A stretch of DNA of 41,821 nt from a virus, in IMG/VR virus record IMGVR_UViG_3300008738_000499, positions 1 through 41,821 of that record. One strand, given 5' to 3'. The notes beneath the pieces are model-generated. The model was given only the letters and a program-made list of their open reading frames with translations, had not been told where the DNA came from and did not search any database. Numbering within the stretch: position 1 is the stretch's first letter; every line of letters starts with the position of its first letter. Position numbers and translations under genes: made by a program. Below are positions 1-7,205 of the stretch, in pieces.

Positions 1-276
1 TTAGGCCGCTGGCGAGAAATCCACGTAGAACTTCTGGCCGGGCTCGAACGTGTCGAACAGCGCCGGGTTGGCGATGTGGATCTGCAGCGCCGCACTGGGC
101 GAGTATCGGGCAAACGTGTTGTCCTCGTCGGCCCCATCCGTGTCGGCGTAGCCCTGCGCGCGAGCCACGCCGTGCATGTGGAGCATTTCGCCCACCTTGT
201 TCTTTTCGTGATCGAACAGCGGCAAAACCGCACCAACCTGCAGTTTGGCGCGCATCCGGGTATTGGATTTCGGCAT
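1..276 (-). CDS. Small phage protein of unknown function (91 aa)
   Basis: The start is the ATG at 274-276, preceded on the minus strand by a good AGGAG ribosome-binding site. No membrane segment or signal is seen. The C-terminal half, with DEDNTFARYSPS followed by NPALF and PGQKFYVDF, resembles a small conserved phage protein I have seen in virion gene clusters, but I know of no assigned role. It lies at the distal end of the leftward late operon, just after the lysis cassette, and its stop codon is the very first triplet of the window, so further genes of the operon may lie outside. Longer forms reading upstream through gene 305-619 in another frame are not credible. Confidence 0.75.
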   Translation of the reverse strand: MPKSNTRMRAKLQVGAVLPLFDHEKNKVGEMLHMHGVARAQGYADTDGADEDNTFARYSPSAALQIHIANPALFDTFEPGQKFYVDFSPAA

Positions 277-304
277 AGACTTTCTCCTGTTCAAATCGAT
301 CCAG

Positions 305-619
305 TCAGGCGCCACCCTCACCGGAAACAGAACCATCCTGTTGGCTGGGCGGCTGCCCCCCCTCGGGACTTGGTGCGCCGTCGCCCTGCGCGGCCGTGTC
401 AGGCGCGCCAGCGCCTTCGCCCTGACCTTCACCGCTCGAAGGCGGCGTATCGCTGGGCGGGGCCTCGGAGGGCATTTCCGGCTCGGGCAGATCATACTCC
501 ACCGGCGGCAGCACGATGCCCAGCTCGGCCGCCTCGGCCAACGCTGCTTCATCGTGGTTGGTCAGCACCGCCAGCGCCGGGCCCAGGGCCTCGCCAGCGT
601 CGTTCGCTTCATCGCTCAT
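305..619 (-). CDS. Acidic, low-complexity protein of unknown function (104 aa)
   Basis: The chosen start is the ATG at 617-619, which has a GAGGTG ribosome-binding site six bases upstream. An alternative upstream start would add 11 residues inside the end of the spanin gene. The first half is acidic and alanine/leucine-rich, containing VLPPVEYDLPEPE. The second half is dominated by Pro, Gly, Ser and Gln and is probably disordered. No domain is recognised. It sits directly after the Rz/Rz1 genes in the late leftward operon. Function unknown. Confidence 0.65.
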   Translation of the reverse strand: MSDEANDAGEALGPALAVLTNHDEAALAEAAELGIVLPPVEYDLPEPEMPSEAPPSDTPPSSGEGQGEGAGAPDTAAQGDGAPSPEGGQPPSQQDGSVSGEGGA

Positions 620-626
620 GTGCACC

Positions 627-1175
627 TCACTGTTGGTTGGGCTGGTCGACAAGCCAGTTGTGTAGCGCTACGGCGTAGGCCGCGCTGTCGGAGCAGGCTT
701 GCACGTCCCCGGCGGATACCACGACGGAACCGTCGGGCACGCTTTCGCGAACTCCGGGATCGCCAGGCGCGGGGGCGCTGGCGGCGTCGACGGCATCACG
801 GCGAGCTGGCGCGGCGCACACGCGGTGAGCATCAGCATAGGCAGCACCAGCAGCGCGGGCTGCAGCCACTTCTTTTCCATGTTCGGTTTCTCCCACGGCC
901 GCCGCCATGCGCGAGGCCGCTTCCTGGTGTTGCACCGCGTCCTGCCACTGCTTGGTGGCCGTCGCCTGCGCGTCCTTCACATCCTGCACGTTCTTGCGCG
1001 CCGTCGCGATTTCAGCCTTCAGGCCATCGATATGGATCGGCCAGATGCTGATGCCCTCGATGCGCACCGTCTGGATGATGAGCAGCCCCACCACCACGCC
1101 GGCGATCGCCGGCAGCACAGGCGCCAGCACCTTGCGCAGCCATGCCAGGGCTATGCCGACCCACAGGCCGTTCAT
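627..1175 (-). CDS. Rz-like i-spanin (182 aa)
   Basis: This is a probable inner-membrane spanin that acts with Rz1 to disrupt or fuse the outer membrane in the last step of lysis. Residues about 10-36 form one hydrophobic transmembrane segment. A charged, alanine/glutamine-rich stretch at about 52-118 is expected to form a periplasmic coiled coil. The N-in, C-out layout, the length and the position beside a holin-like gene and an endolysin are typical of Rz. The decisive evidence is the lipoprotein gene nested out of frame within it (668-880). The start is the ATG at 1173-1175, overlapping the end of the holin-like gene. Confidence 0.85.
   Translation of the reverse strand: MNGLWVGIALAWLRKVLAPVLPAIAGVVVGLLIIQTVRIEGISIWPIHIDGLKAEIATARKNVQDVKDAQATATKQWQDAVQHQEAASRMAAAVGETEHGKEVAAARAAGAAYADAHRVCAAPARRDAVDAASAPAPGDPGVRESVPDGSVVVSAGDVQACSDSAAYAVALHNWLVDQPNQQ
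668..880 (-). CDS. Rz1-like o-spanin lipoprotein, nested in Rz (70 aa)
   Basis: A complete small gene lies entirely within the Rz frame but in another reading frame. It begins at an ATG (878-880) with a GGGAGA ribosome-binding site. The first 21 residues form a signal peptide with a basic start (MEKKW), a hydrophobic core and a lipobox LTAC, so Cys21 should be lipidated. The mature part is about 50 residues and proline-rich (PSTPPAPP, PTARPTP), as in known Rz1 proteins. It should sit in the inner leaflet of the outer membrane and bind the Rz coiled coil. Nested Rz/Rz1 architecture is well established in lambda-like and T7-like phages. Confidence 0.88.
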   Translation of the reverse strand: MEKKWLQPALLVLPMLMLTACAPRQLAVMPSTPPAPPRLAIPEFAKACPTVPSWYPPGTCKPAPTARPTP

Positions 1176-1360
1176 GTCGTCACCTGCGGCGTGCGAGGGC
1201 GGAACGTGCCGATCACGCCGATCAGGCCCGTTACCGCCGCACCGATGCCCAGCGCCTCGGCATTCTTGCCCTGCCCGGCCATCCAGGCGCCCACCAGCAC
1301 CAGGATCACGATCGCAGCCAGCGTCGCCAGGAACGCGATAAGGCTGTGCTGTTCGTTCAT
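1172..1360 (-). CDS. Small holin-like membrane protein (62 aa)
   Basis: Two hydrophobic segments, about residues 8-28 and 36-54, are separated by a short glycine-containing turn (MAGQGKNAE). The C-terminus is short and basic. Length, topology and position between the amidase and the spanins suggest a two-TM (class II type) holin that releases the endolysin. The start ATG at 1358-1360 overlaps the amidase stop (ATGA), so translation is coupled. Another candidate holin component is the coiled-coil/TM protein at 1784-2038. The sequence does not show which of the two forms the lethal hole. Confidence 0.72.
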   Translation of the reverse strand: MNEQHSLIAFLATLAAIVILVLVGAWMAGQGKNAEALGIGAAVTGLIGVIGTFRPRTPQVTT

Positions 1361-1782
1361 GCCATCCCACCCTTCAGCCAGGCCGACACGTCGAACGACG
1401 GGCAGGCCTTCTTGACGTTCGGCCATTCACGGTGGCCGCGAACAATGATGCCCGGGTGCTCGCGCTGATAGCGTTGCACCAGCTCGCGCAGCGCAGCGCG
1501 CTGGGCCGGCGTGCGCGTGTCCTTGGGATTGCCCGCCTTGTCGACGCCGCCGACATAGCAGACGCCCACGTTGCCGGTATTCGCCCCACCGACGTGCGCG
1601 CCCTTGATCGTGTCGGGCAAGGTAGCGTGCACGCTGCCATCAAGCTCGATGACGTAGTGGTAAGACGTCTGCCCGAACCGGGCGATATCCCACTGGCTGA
1701 TCGTATCCGCCTTCACGTCGCGCCCCTCGGGCGTGGCCGCGGAATGGATCGTCAGGAACTTGATAGGCCCCAAAGGTTGCAT
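1357..1782 (-). CDS. Endolysin: N-acetylmuramoyl-L-alanine amidase (Amidase_2, 141 aa)
   Basis: A zinc amidase of the T7 lysozyme/PGRP type that would cleave the MurNAc-L-Ala bond of peptidoglycan. Visible family signatures are IHSAAT (His13), YHYVIE (41-46), GAHVGG (His63), GHREW (His117) and KACPSFD (Lys125, Cys127). His13, His117 and Cys127 fit the zinc ligands of T7 lysozyme, and Lys125 and Tyr41 fit its catalytic residues. The ATG at 1780-1782 has a GGAGGG ribosome-binding site seven bases upstream. A TTG five codons earlier is ignored because it overlaps that site. There is no signal peptide, so export depends on the neighbouring holin-like protein. T7 lysozyme also inhibits T7 RNA polymerase, but no polymerase gene is present here. 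Confidence 0.93.
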   Translation of the reverse strand: MQPLGPIKFLTIHSAATPEGRDVKADTISQWDIARFGQTSYHYVIELDGSVHATLPDTIKGAHVGGANTGNVGVCYVGGVDKAGNPKDTRTPAQRAALRELVQRYQREHPGIIVRGHREWPNVKKACPSFDVSAWLKGGMA

Positions 1783-1783
1783 C

Positions 1784-2038
1784 TCAATGCCCTCCAAAAA
1801 TGGCCGCGCCGAACTTGGCGATCAGCCCACCCACAAAGCCGCTGAACACCATCAGCGCCGCCAGCGCGCCCTTGCGCTGGTTTTCCTTCGCCTCGAGCGC
1901 ATCGAGCCGTTCGCCCACGCTTTTAAACCCGTCGGTGACAGCCTTTTCGATCCGCGCCACGCTGTCTTTCACCGCGCCCATTTCCCCCTCCACGCGGCCC
2001 AGGGCGCGGCTTAGATCTTGGCTGTTTGGTTGGGTCAC
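1784..2038 (-). CDS. XhlA-like coiled-coil membrane protein (84 aa)
   Basis: The first 55 residues are polar with heptad-like spacing (RVEGEMGAVKDSVARIEKAV), and residues about 58-80 form one hydrophobic segment. A short coiled coil followed by a C-terminal TM segment is typical of the XhlA/haemolysin family found next to phage holins and endolysins, so a role in lysis or holin control is plausible. The start is GTG at 2036-2038. No strong ribosome-binding site is seen, and translation may be re-initiated from the upstream gene, which ends 10 bases away. Family assignment rests on architecture only. Confidence 0.68.
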   Translation of the reverse strand: MTQPNSQDLSRALGRVEGEMGAVKDSVARIEKAVTDGFKSVGERLDALEAKENQRKGALAALMVFSGFVGGLIAKFGAAIFGGH

Positions 2039-2048
2039 CAGGCAACCA

Positions 2049-2576
2049 TCACAGTTTGATCAGCGAGACGGGCACAGCCGCTTTGGCCAAGGTAGCCCCT
2101 GCGACGTTAGGATGCGTCCCATCCGCCCAGCAGTTGATCAGGCAGTAACCGCCCGTGCCAATTGTTTGCTGGCCGTTGCTGTCCAGCACGATCGGCGTGG
2201 CCGTCGTGCCGTCCCAATTCCGCTCAAGCTGCACGCATGGATCAAAGATCGCAGCTACCGACCCAGCACCGCTGCCCATATTTGCATTCAGATAGGCAAA
2301 AGCGCCGCTGCTACTCTTGTCGCGCAGCCAGTTGTTGATTTGCACCCGCAGATTTTCGGTAGATAGCTTGGTCTGGTTGGCATAGGTGGCGTTCGCGTCG
2401 GTGGTCATGACCCTAGGCAGGATTGTCGAGAGCAAGATCTTGCGACCCACGTTGCCTAGCGCCTTGCACATGCGCAAATACTGGGTTTGAAACCATTGCG
2501 CAGGCTGTGGTGCATCCAGGTGGACGCCAGCATTGGCTACGTTCTTCAGGCCGAACGATAATGAAACCATGCTCAT
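2049..2576 (-). CDS. SGNH-hydrolase-like protein lacking its N-terminal block (175 aa)
   Basis: The C-terminal segment GTHPNVAGATLAKAAV, preceded by WAD, matches block V of SGNH/GDSL esterases (Asp-x-x-His). The middle part, with GRKILLSTILPR followed by an INNWLRDK-type helix, fits the central strand and helix of the fold. The N-terminal block with the catalytic Gly-Asp-Ser and the block with Gly-x-Asn-Asp are not seen, because the gene starts after them. It is coupled by ATGA to the tailspike gene, so it may be a remnant of an esterase that once acted on surface polysaccharide, or an adapted non-catalytic tailspike partner. A frameshift with the preceding gene is not obvious. Confidence 0.6.
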   Translation of the reverse strand: MSMVSLSFGLKNVANAGVHLDAPQPAQWFQTQYLRMCKALGNVGRKILLSTILPRVMTTDANATYANQTKLSTENLRVQINNWLRDKSSSGAFAYLNANMGSGAGSVAAIFDPCVQLERNWDGTTATPIVLDSNGQQTIGTGGYCLINCWADGTHPNVAGATLAKAAVPVSLIKL

Positions 2577-4570
2577 GGCGCGTTACCCGCAACGATCCAG
2601 TTGACGCGTCGCGTCTGGCCGCTGGCCAACGGCCCAGAACTGTTCGCAACCAGCACGTTGCAGCCTGCGGCGGTCACGCTTGATTGCACAACGGTATAGG
2701 TTTCGTTGCCCCCATCGCCGCCGGCCGCGATCACGATCGGCGTCCCGGAGAACTGTATGAGAGAGCCGAAACTGATGGCGATCAAACCACCGGTTGCCGT
2801 CGTTCCAACCGTCGTCCCGGCCTTCGTTTTTTGCAGGCGGATATTGTTGCCGCCGCCGTCGGATACCGAAGTGGTGCAATTCCGAAACAACGTGTCAGCG
2901 TCGATCGTGACACCGTTGGTGTTGGTGCCCAACTGAATGCCGGTCGTGCAGCCGCGATACATGCCGCCCAGCACGTAATCTTCCAGGCTCACATCTGCGC
3001 CTCGCACACGCACGCCGATCTTGGTTGCGGCATAGGCCCCGTCGGCGTTGACCGTTGGCCGAATATCTGCGCTACAAACAATCGTGTTGCTGGTGCCGGT
3101 GGCGAGTGTCGGGGTAACGTCCACGGCAGTCCAAGTCGTGGACGTGCCAGCAGCAACCTGGCCGTAAAGGTCGTTGCTTTCGTCAATATGCATAAGGTCG
3201 ATGCCGACCGTCTTGATGCAGCACTCCTCGGCATTGATATGGCTGTTGCGCACGACGAACCGAGGCTGCAAGCCGTTGGTCGTGTCCTTGGCTGTCACCC
3301 CCCGCTGCACCGAGACGATTTCGAGGTCGTCAAAGACGTAGCCCTCCATCTGGCCTTCGCAGTAGATCGCGTCCTGCAGGAAATAGGCGCGGACAGACCG
3401 GAACGTAGGCGAGCCATCGGTCCCGGTGTATTTGATGCCGTAAGCGCTGGTCCGCGCATTGTCGCCGCGAAACACCACGTTTTCGAGGCGCGGCCACGGG
3501 CAATCGACCAATTCCAGCCCGATGTTGAAGCCGCAGGATGTATTCTGCCCGGCAATGAGCACATCACGCATGGTCAAGGTCTGCGACAGCGCACCGTCGC
3601 CGGTATAGGTGGCCGAATAATCCACATGCATGGGGCTGGACGCATGCACGTTGTCGGTGAGGATGGCGAAGCCCTGCAGCGTGAATGCCGTATTGAAAGG
3701 GCCTTGCCGCGAGCCGGTCAGCATCAGCCGCGCGTTGCTGGAGCAAAGCAGATACGAAATGTTCGGGCCGTGACCAACGAAAGTCACGTCGTTAGTAAAC
3801 GTGACGTTGGAGGTAATCTTGATCGTCCCCGCAGGCATCCACACCATTGCACCGTTCGGGCACTTCGAGGTGTCGTTCACAAAGGCGGCAAGGGCCTGCA
3901 TGCCGGCTGTGCTGTCGGTGCCATCGGTCTTGCAGGCGAACGGCGCATCGGTCGCAAAGATTAGGCGCTGCAGTCTGTCGCCAACTGTGCCGGTGGGGTA
4001 CGTTGCATCCAGAGACAATCCAGCAAGCCCTGCGCCCTTGCCTGATGCGCCGGAGGCGAGGTCGTTCCTAAGCCCAGCATCAGTACCGGTTCCGAAACTC
4101 ATGACTGGGTTGCCGTGGCTGTCAAATGCGAGAAACTGATTCATCCGCATTGAAGCAGGAGGCAAAGAAACTATGGATTCTCCCAGCGGCGCCATCAGCG
4201 ACCGCGTGTAGAGATCGCCCAGGCTGCGCTTGTGCTCGGTGGCGATCCGCGCGTTCTTGTCGAGCTGCTTGGCAAACGCCGTCGACGGGAATGGGCCAGC
4301 GGCGGGAAAGTCCGCGTCCTGGGTAACCGGCGTGTCGCGGTCGAACACGATCGCAGCAGCGGCCGCCGGCGCCACGTCAAACACGACGTTCCCGGATAGA
4401 ACCGCATACCCACCGGTCAGGCGCGCGCCCGCCACCAAGACCACCACATCGCTGGTTTGCGAATAGGTGAACCCCAGCGGAAAGCTGACGGTCGAGCCGT
4501 CGCCGGTATAGGTGGTAGGAAGGGTCTCAACCCCAACGGTCATAGCAACGCCCCGCACATGATCAGTCAT
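2573..4570 (-). CDS. Tailspike / tail fibre protein with T7-type N-terminus and pectate-lyase-like body (665 aa)
   Basis: Receptor-binding protein. Residues about 10-135 (TYTGDGSTVSFPLGF, then a segment ending near LDKNARIATEHKRSLGD) match the virion-anchoring N-terminal domain of T7 gp17-type fibres. From about residue 205 the pattern TDGTDSTAGMQALAAF followed by VWMPAGTIKITSNV is the start of a pectate-lyase-3-type right-handed beta-helix, as in polysaccharide-degrading tailspikes. Short beta-rich repeats continue to residue 650. The first ATG (4568-4570) has no clear ribosome-binding site. An internal ATG at 4541-4543 (MTVGVETLP) follows a GCGGGG stretch and fits the family N-terminus better. 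A hairpin element shared with the capsid gene leader lies directly upstream. Confidence 0.88.
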   Translation of the reverse strand: MTDHVRGVAMTVGVETLPTTYTGDGSTVSFPLGFTYSQTSDVVVLVAGARLTGGYAVLSGNVVFDVAPAAAAAIVFDRDTPVTQDADFPAAGPFPSTAFAKQLDKNARIATEHKRSLGDLYTRSLMAPLGESIVSLPPASMRMNQFLAFDSHGNPVMSFGTGTDAGLRNDLASGASGKGAGLAGLSLDATYPTGTVGDRLQRLIFATDAPFACKTDGTDSTAGMQALAAFVNDTSKCPNGAMVWMPAGTIKITSNVTFTNDVTFVGHGPNISYLLCSSNARLMLTGSRQGPFNTAFTLQGFAILTDNVHASSPMHVDYSATYTGDGALSQTLTMRDVLIAGQNTSCGFNIGLELVDCPWPRLENVVFRGDNARTSAYGIKYTGTDGSPTFRSVRAYFLQDAIYCEGQMEGYVFDDLEIVSVQRGVTAKDTTNGLQPRFVVRNSHINAEECCIKTVGIDLMHIDESNDLYGQVAAGTSTTWTAVDVTPTLATGTSNTIVCSADIRPTVNADGAYAATKIGVRVRGADVSLEDYVLGGMYRGCTTGIQLGTNTNGVTIDADTLFRNCTTSVSDGGGNNIRLQKTKAGTTVGTTATGGLIAISFGSLIQFSGTPIVIAAGGDGGNETYTVVQSSVTAAGCNVLVANSSGPLASGQTRRVNWIVAGNAP

Positions 4571-4573
4571 GAG

Positions 4574-4610
4574 CGAAGGGCTAATCCGCCACGCGGGGCC
4601 ACCTCTGGCG
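4574..4610 (-). promoter_or_regulatory. Conserved leader element upstream of the tailspike gene (copy A)
   Basis: On the minus strand this reads CGCCAGA, a loop containing GGCCCCG, TGGCG, then GGATTAGCCCTTCG, ending three bases before the first tailspike ATG. CGCCA (4606-4610) and TGGCG (4587-4591) can form a 5-bp stem. The same order of elements occurs before the capsid gene (17361-17399). It may be a promoter, a protein-binding site or a structured RNA leader. Nothing in the sequence decides between these. Confidence 0.5.
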
Positions 4611-4703
4611 CTTTACGGCCGCTCGCCGGGTGATCCACACCACGGGCGCCGGGGCGTTCCCGCTAGTCCGGCGCCGCTTGTTTCCCACAAGCCGCGAATC
4701 ACG

Positions 4704-7205
4704 TCAAGGCGCCGGCTGCTGGCCGCCTTCTGCGCCAAGTTCGGGCACCGCCTGCCCAGGCGCCCACCAGTAGGTTGAACCGCGTTCCTGCGCCGCGCGC
4801 TGCATCCGGGCAAAGCTCTGGTGATAATGCGGGTCGGCCATCATCTGCAGCTGGTCCAGCAACAGCCGGTTCATCGCCGCCCGGGCATACCAGGCGTTGC
4901 TGCCTGGCAGGCTGGTGCGGATCTGCTTGACCAGCTCGCTGCCGGCATGCGTCGCCTTTCCGCCGGCCGCATCCCCCAGATTGCCCAGCGTCAGCGCGGC
5001 GATCGGATCGGCAATGGCACCCAGCGTGGGGCCGGCGATGAACCCGGTTACGGGGCCGGCCGTGCCGCGATCGCCGGCAGCGCCCTGCGAAATCAGATCG
5101 CCCACGATACCCAGGCCGCCGCCGCGCACGAACGCGCGCGAAAGCCGGATCGGCGTTGGCTGCAGCGTAGGCTGCTCACCCTTGGAAATGTCGATCAGGG
5201 TATCAGCGATGAAGCCGCCAATGGTCAGGAAGATCGGCAGCGACAAGGCATACTGCAGGCGCCCCATGCCACCGCGCCCATAGATCGCGCGTTCCAGGTG
5301 CGTCATCATCCAGATCACGGAATAGGTTTTGAACTGGCTCATGCTGTGGACGATTTCGCCGCCCAGCGTGCCGCGCTCGATGCGCGAAGAATGCCCCAGC
5401 GTGGCCACGGCCGCCTGCGCGCGCAGGCTCTCCCCGGGCGTGCCGAACTTCGTTTCGCTGTCGATCAAGCTCATGAACTTCACCGCCGCCGCGATCGACG
5501 CGTCATCGCCCTGGCGCGCAAGATCGGCCGGGCGCAACAGCCGGATACTGCCCTGCTCGACCGGCCCCACGGCGCGCAGTGCATCCCATTCGCTGGGCCC
5601 GATGCCATAGCGTTCCAGCGCCAGGCGCTTGGGTTCCTGCAGATCCGCAAATGCCACGCCGGCATGCTCGCCCCAGTCTTTCATGAACGCGAGGCCCATT
5701 GCCTGCTTTGCCGCCACCGTGTGCGGCGTCAGCAGCGTGGTTTCCAGCAGGGCATTGGCGCCGCGCCGGGTGAACTCATGCATGTTGAACCGCCCGTCCC
5801 GCCACATGCGCTCGGCCCGTCCGGTCATCTCGGCAAAGACCAGGCCGGCATGCAACGCCGCTTCACGGTGCGAGGCATCGGCAGGGTTGAACGTGCGCAG
5901 CCAGGTGCCCGCTTGCTCCATCACCGGCAGGCCGTTGAATTTCGCCGTGACGCCCGCAAACATCGGATCGGTCGGCAGCGCTGAAAACGCCGCGGAACCC
6001 AGCTTGCTCATCACGTTCCAGTTGCGCACCCCGCTGAACAGTCTGGCCGTGGAACGGTTTTCCGGTGCCACCCGGGTCAACTCGCCGGAATAGTAATCCC
6101 ACAGATCGTTCAGGATTTTCGCGCCGCGCGCCGCGTCCTTTTCCAGCGGCATGCTCTTGCCGCCCTCGATCGTGGGCATGCTTTCCTTGCGCAGCATGTC
6201 ACCCATCCACCGCACCGTGGCATCAGGGTTCGGCCCCAGCACGCGCATCGCCGCGATATCGCGGCTCATGCTTTCGATATGACCGGTGATCGCGTCGAAC
6301 ACCGTGCCCACGCCAAACCGTTCGTTATAGGCGAGCCAGTCATCGGCCGATCGGAACGTGAAGAACCGGTGATCGCTGTGCCGGTTGGCCAGCTTTCCCG
6401 ATCCACTGAAAGCGCCGGGCTCGGCCGAATCCAGCCCGTTGCTGGAAATGTTGCGCCACGCCTGTTCCAGCGCCGGCTCGAGCGCTTCCTGGCTCACGAA
6501 TGGCTTGCCGGTGCTGGCATCCATCATGGCCTGCCAATCGAGCTTGGGCAGTATGAAATCCCGCCATTCCTGATAGCCGGCCTGGGCCACGGCCAATCCG
6601 TCATGGCTCTGTGGCAAGCCCCAGTCTTTGAGCTTGGGGATCGCCCCGCCTGCGGCGTTGAACTGCCCGCGTAGCCATTCCATGGTATCAGCCACGGCCG
6701 CTGCCATTTCGCGCGCGCTGTCGCTCTCCACCTTCTCGCCGCGCAGCGCGCGCACCACGTCGTCAAGCCCGGCCTGGTCGCGCACGCGGCCCAGCACGTC
6801 GCGCCCATGCGTTTGCAGGAAATCGCCCATGCGCGACCATGCCAGGCGCGCGATCGCGCCCTTGGTATTGTCCACCGACTGCACCCCGGGCACGGCTTCA
6901 TGGTGATCCATCACTGCGATTGCGAAATGCTTGGCCGATCCGCCCGCCTCGATATGCGCCTGCATCTGGCCCAGCAGGTTCTGCTGGTTGCGGATCTGCA
7001 TCAGCTTTTGCCGCCGATCGGTCAGCGCCTGAAATTCCAGCGCGTCCATCGCCTCGCGCGTGGCCAGATCCTCGGCCGCAACGTCGCCCACCTGCTTGGC
7101 GAAATTCGCGTGCAGCCGCTGATATTCGCGCGCAAAGCGATCGGCCCGCTCGCGATCGATTTTGCCTTCCTCGCGCAGCTTGGCCAAGCACACCAGAAAC
7201 GTCAC
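4704..7205 (-). CDS. Internal virion (ejection) protein, large (833 aa)
   Basis: The gene has the position and character of the last internal core protein of T7-like phages (gp16-type). The first 110 residues are charged and helical. Near residue 640 QFKTYSVIWMMTHLERA is followed by a hydrophobic segment (LSLPIFLTIGGFIADTLI) and RAFVRGGGLGIVGDLI, a pattern I associate with podovirus internal virion proteins that insert into the host envelope during ejection. The chosen start is GTG at 7203-7205, which overlaps the upstream stop as GTGA and has an AGGGGG ribosome-binding site five bases away. A GTG two codons earlier is too close to that site. The C-terminus is proline/glutamine-rich. No enzymatic domain is recognised. 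Confidence 0.8.
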   Translation of the reverse strand: MTFLVCLAKLREEGKIDRERADRFAREYQRLHANFAKQVGDVAAEDLATREAMDALEFQALTDRRQKLMQIRNQQNLLGQMQAHIEAGGSAKHFAIAVMDHHEAVPGVQSVDNTKGAIARLAWSRMGDFLQTHGRDVLGRVRDQAGLDDVVRALRGEKVESDSAREMAAAVADTMEWLRGQFNAAGGAIPKLKDWGLPQSHDGLAVAQAGYQEWRDFILPKLDWQAMMDASTGKPFVSQEALEPALEQAWRNISSNGLDSAEPGAFSGSGKLANRHSDHRFFTFRSADDWLAYNERFGVGTVFDAITGHIESMSRDIAAMRVLGPNPDATVRWMGDMLRKESMPTIEGGKSMPLEKDAARGAKILNDLWDYYSGELTRVAPENRSTARLFSGVRNWNVMSKLGSAAFSALPTDPMFAGVTAKFNGLPVMEQAGTWLRTFNPADASHREAALHAGLVFAEMTGRAERMWRDGRFNMHEFTRRGANALLETTLLTPHTVAAKQAMGLAFMKDWGEHAGVAFADLQEPKRLALERYGIGPSEWDALRAVGPVEQGSIRLLRPADLARQGDDASIAAAVKFMSLIDSETKFGTPGESLRAQAAVATLGHSSRIERGTLGGEIVHSMSQFKTYSVIWMMTHLERAIYGRGGMGRLQYALSLPIFLTIGGFIADTLIDISKGEQPTLQPTPIRLSRAFVRGGGLGIVGDLISQGAAGDRGTAGPVTGFIAGPTLGAIADPIAALTLGNLGDAAGGKATHAGSELVKQIRTSLPGSNAWYARAAMNRLLLDQLQMMADPHYHQSFARMQRAAQERGSTYWWAPGQAVPELGAEGGQQPAP

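Noticed and set aside
2684-3964. A 426-residue plus-strand frame
   Set aside because: Antisense to the tailspike gene, whose T7-fibre and pectate-lyase signatures are clear.
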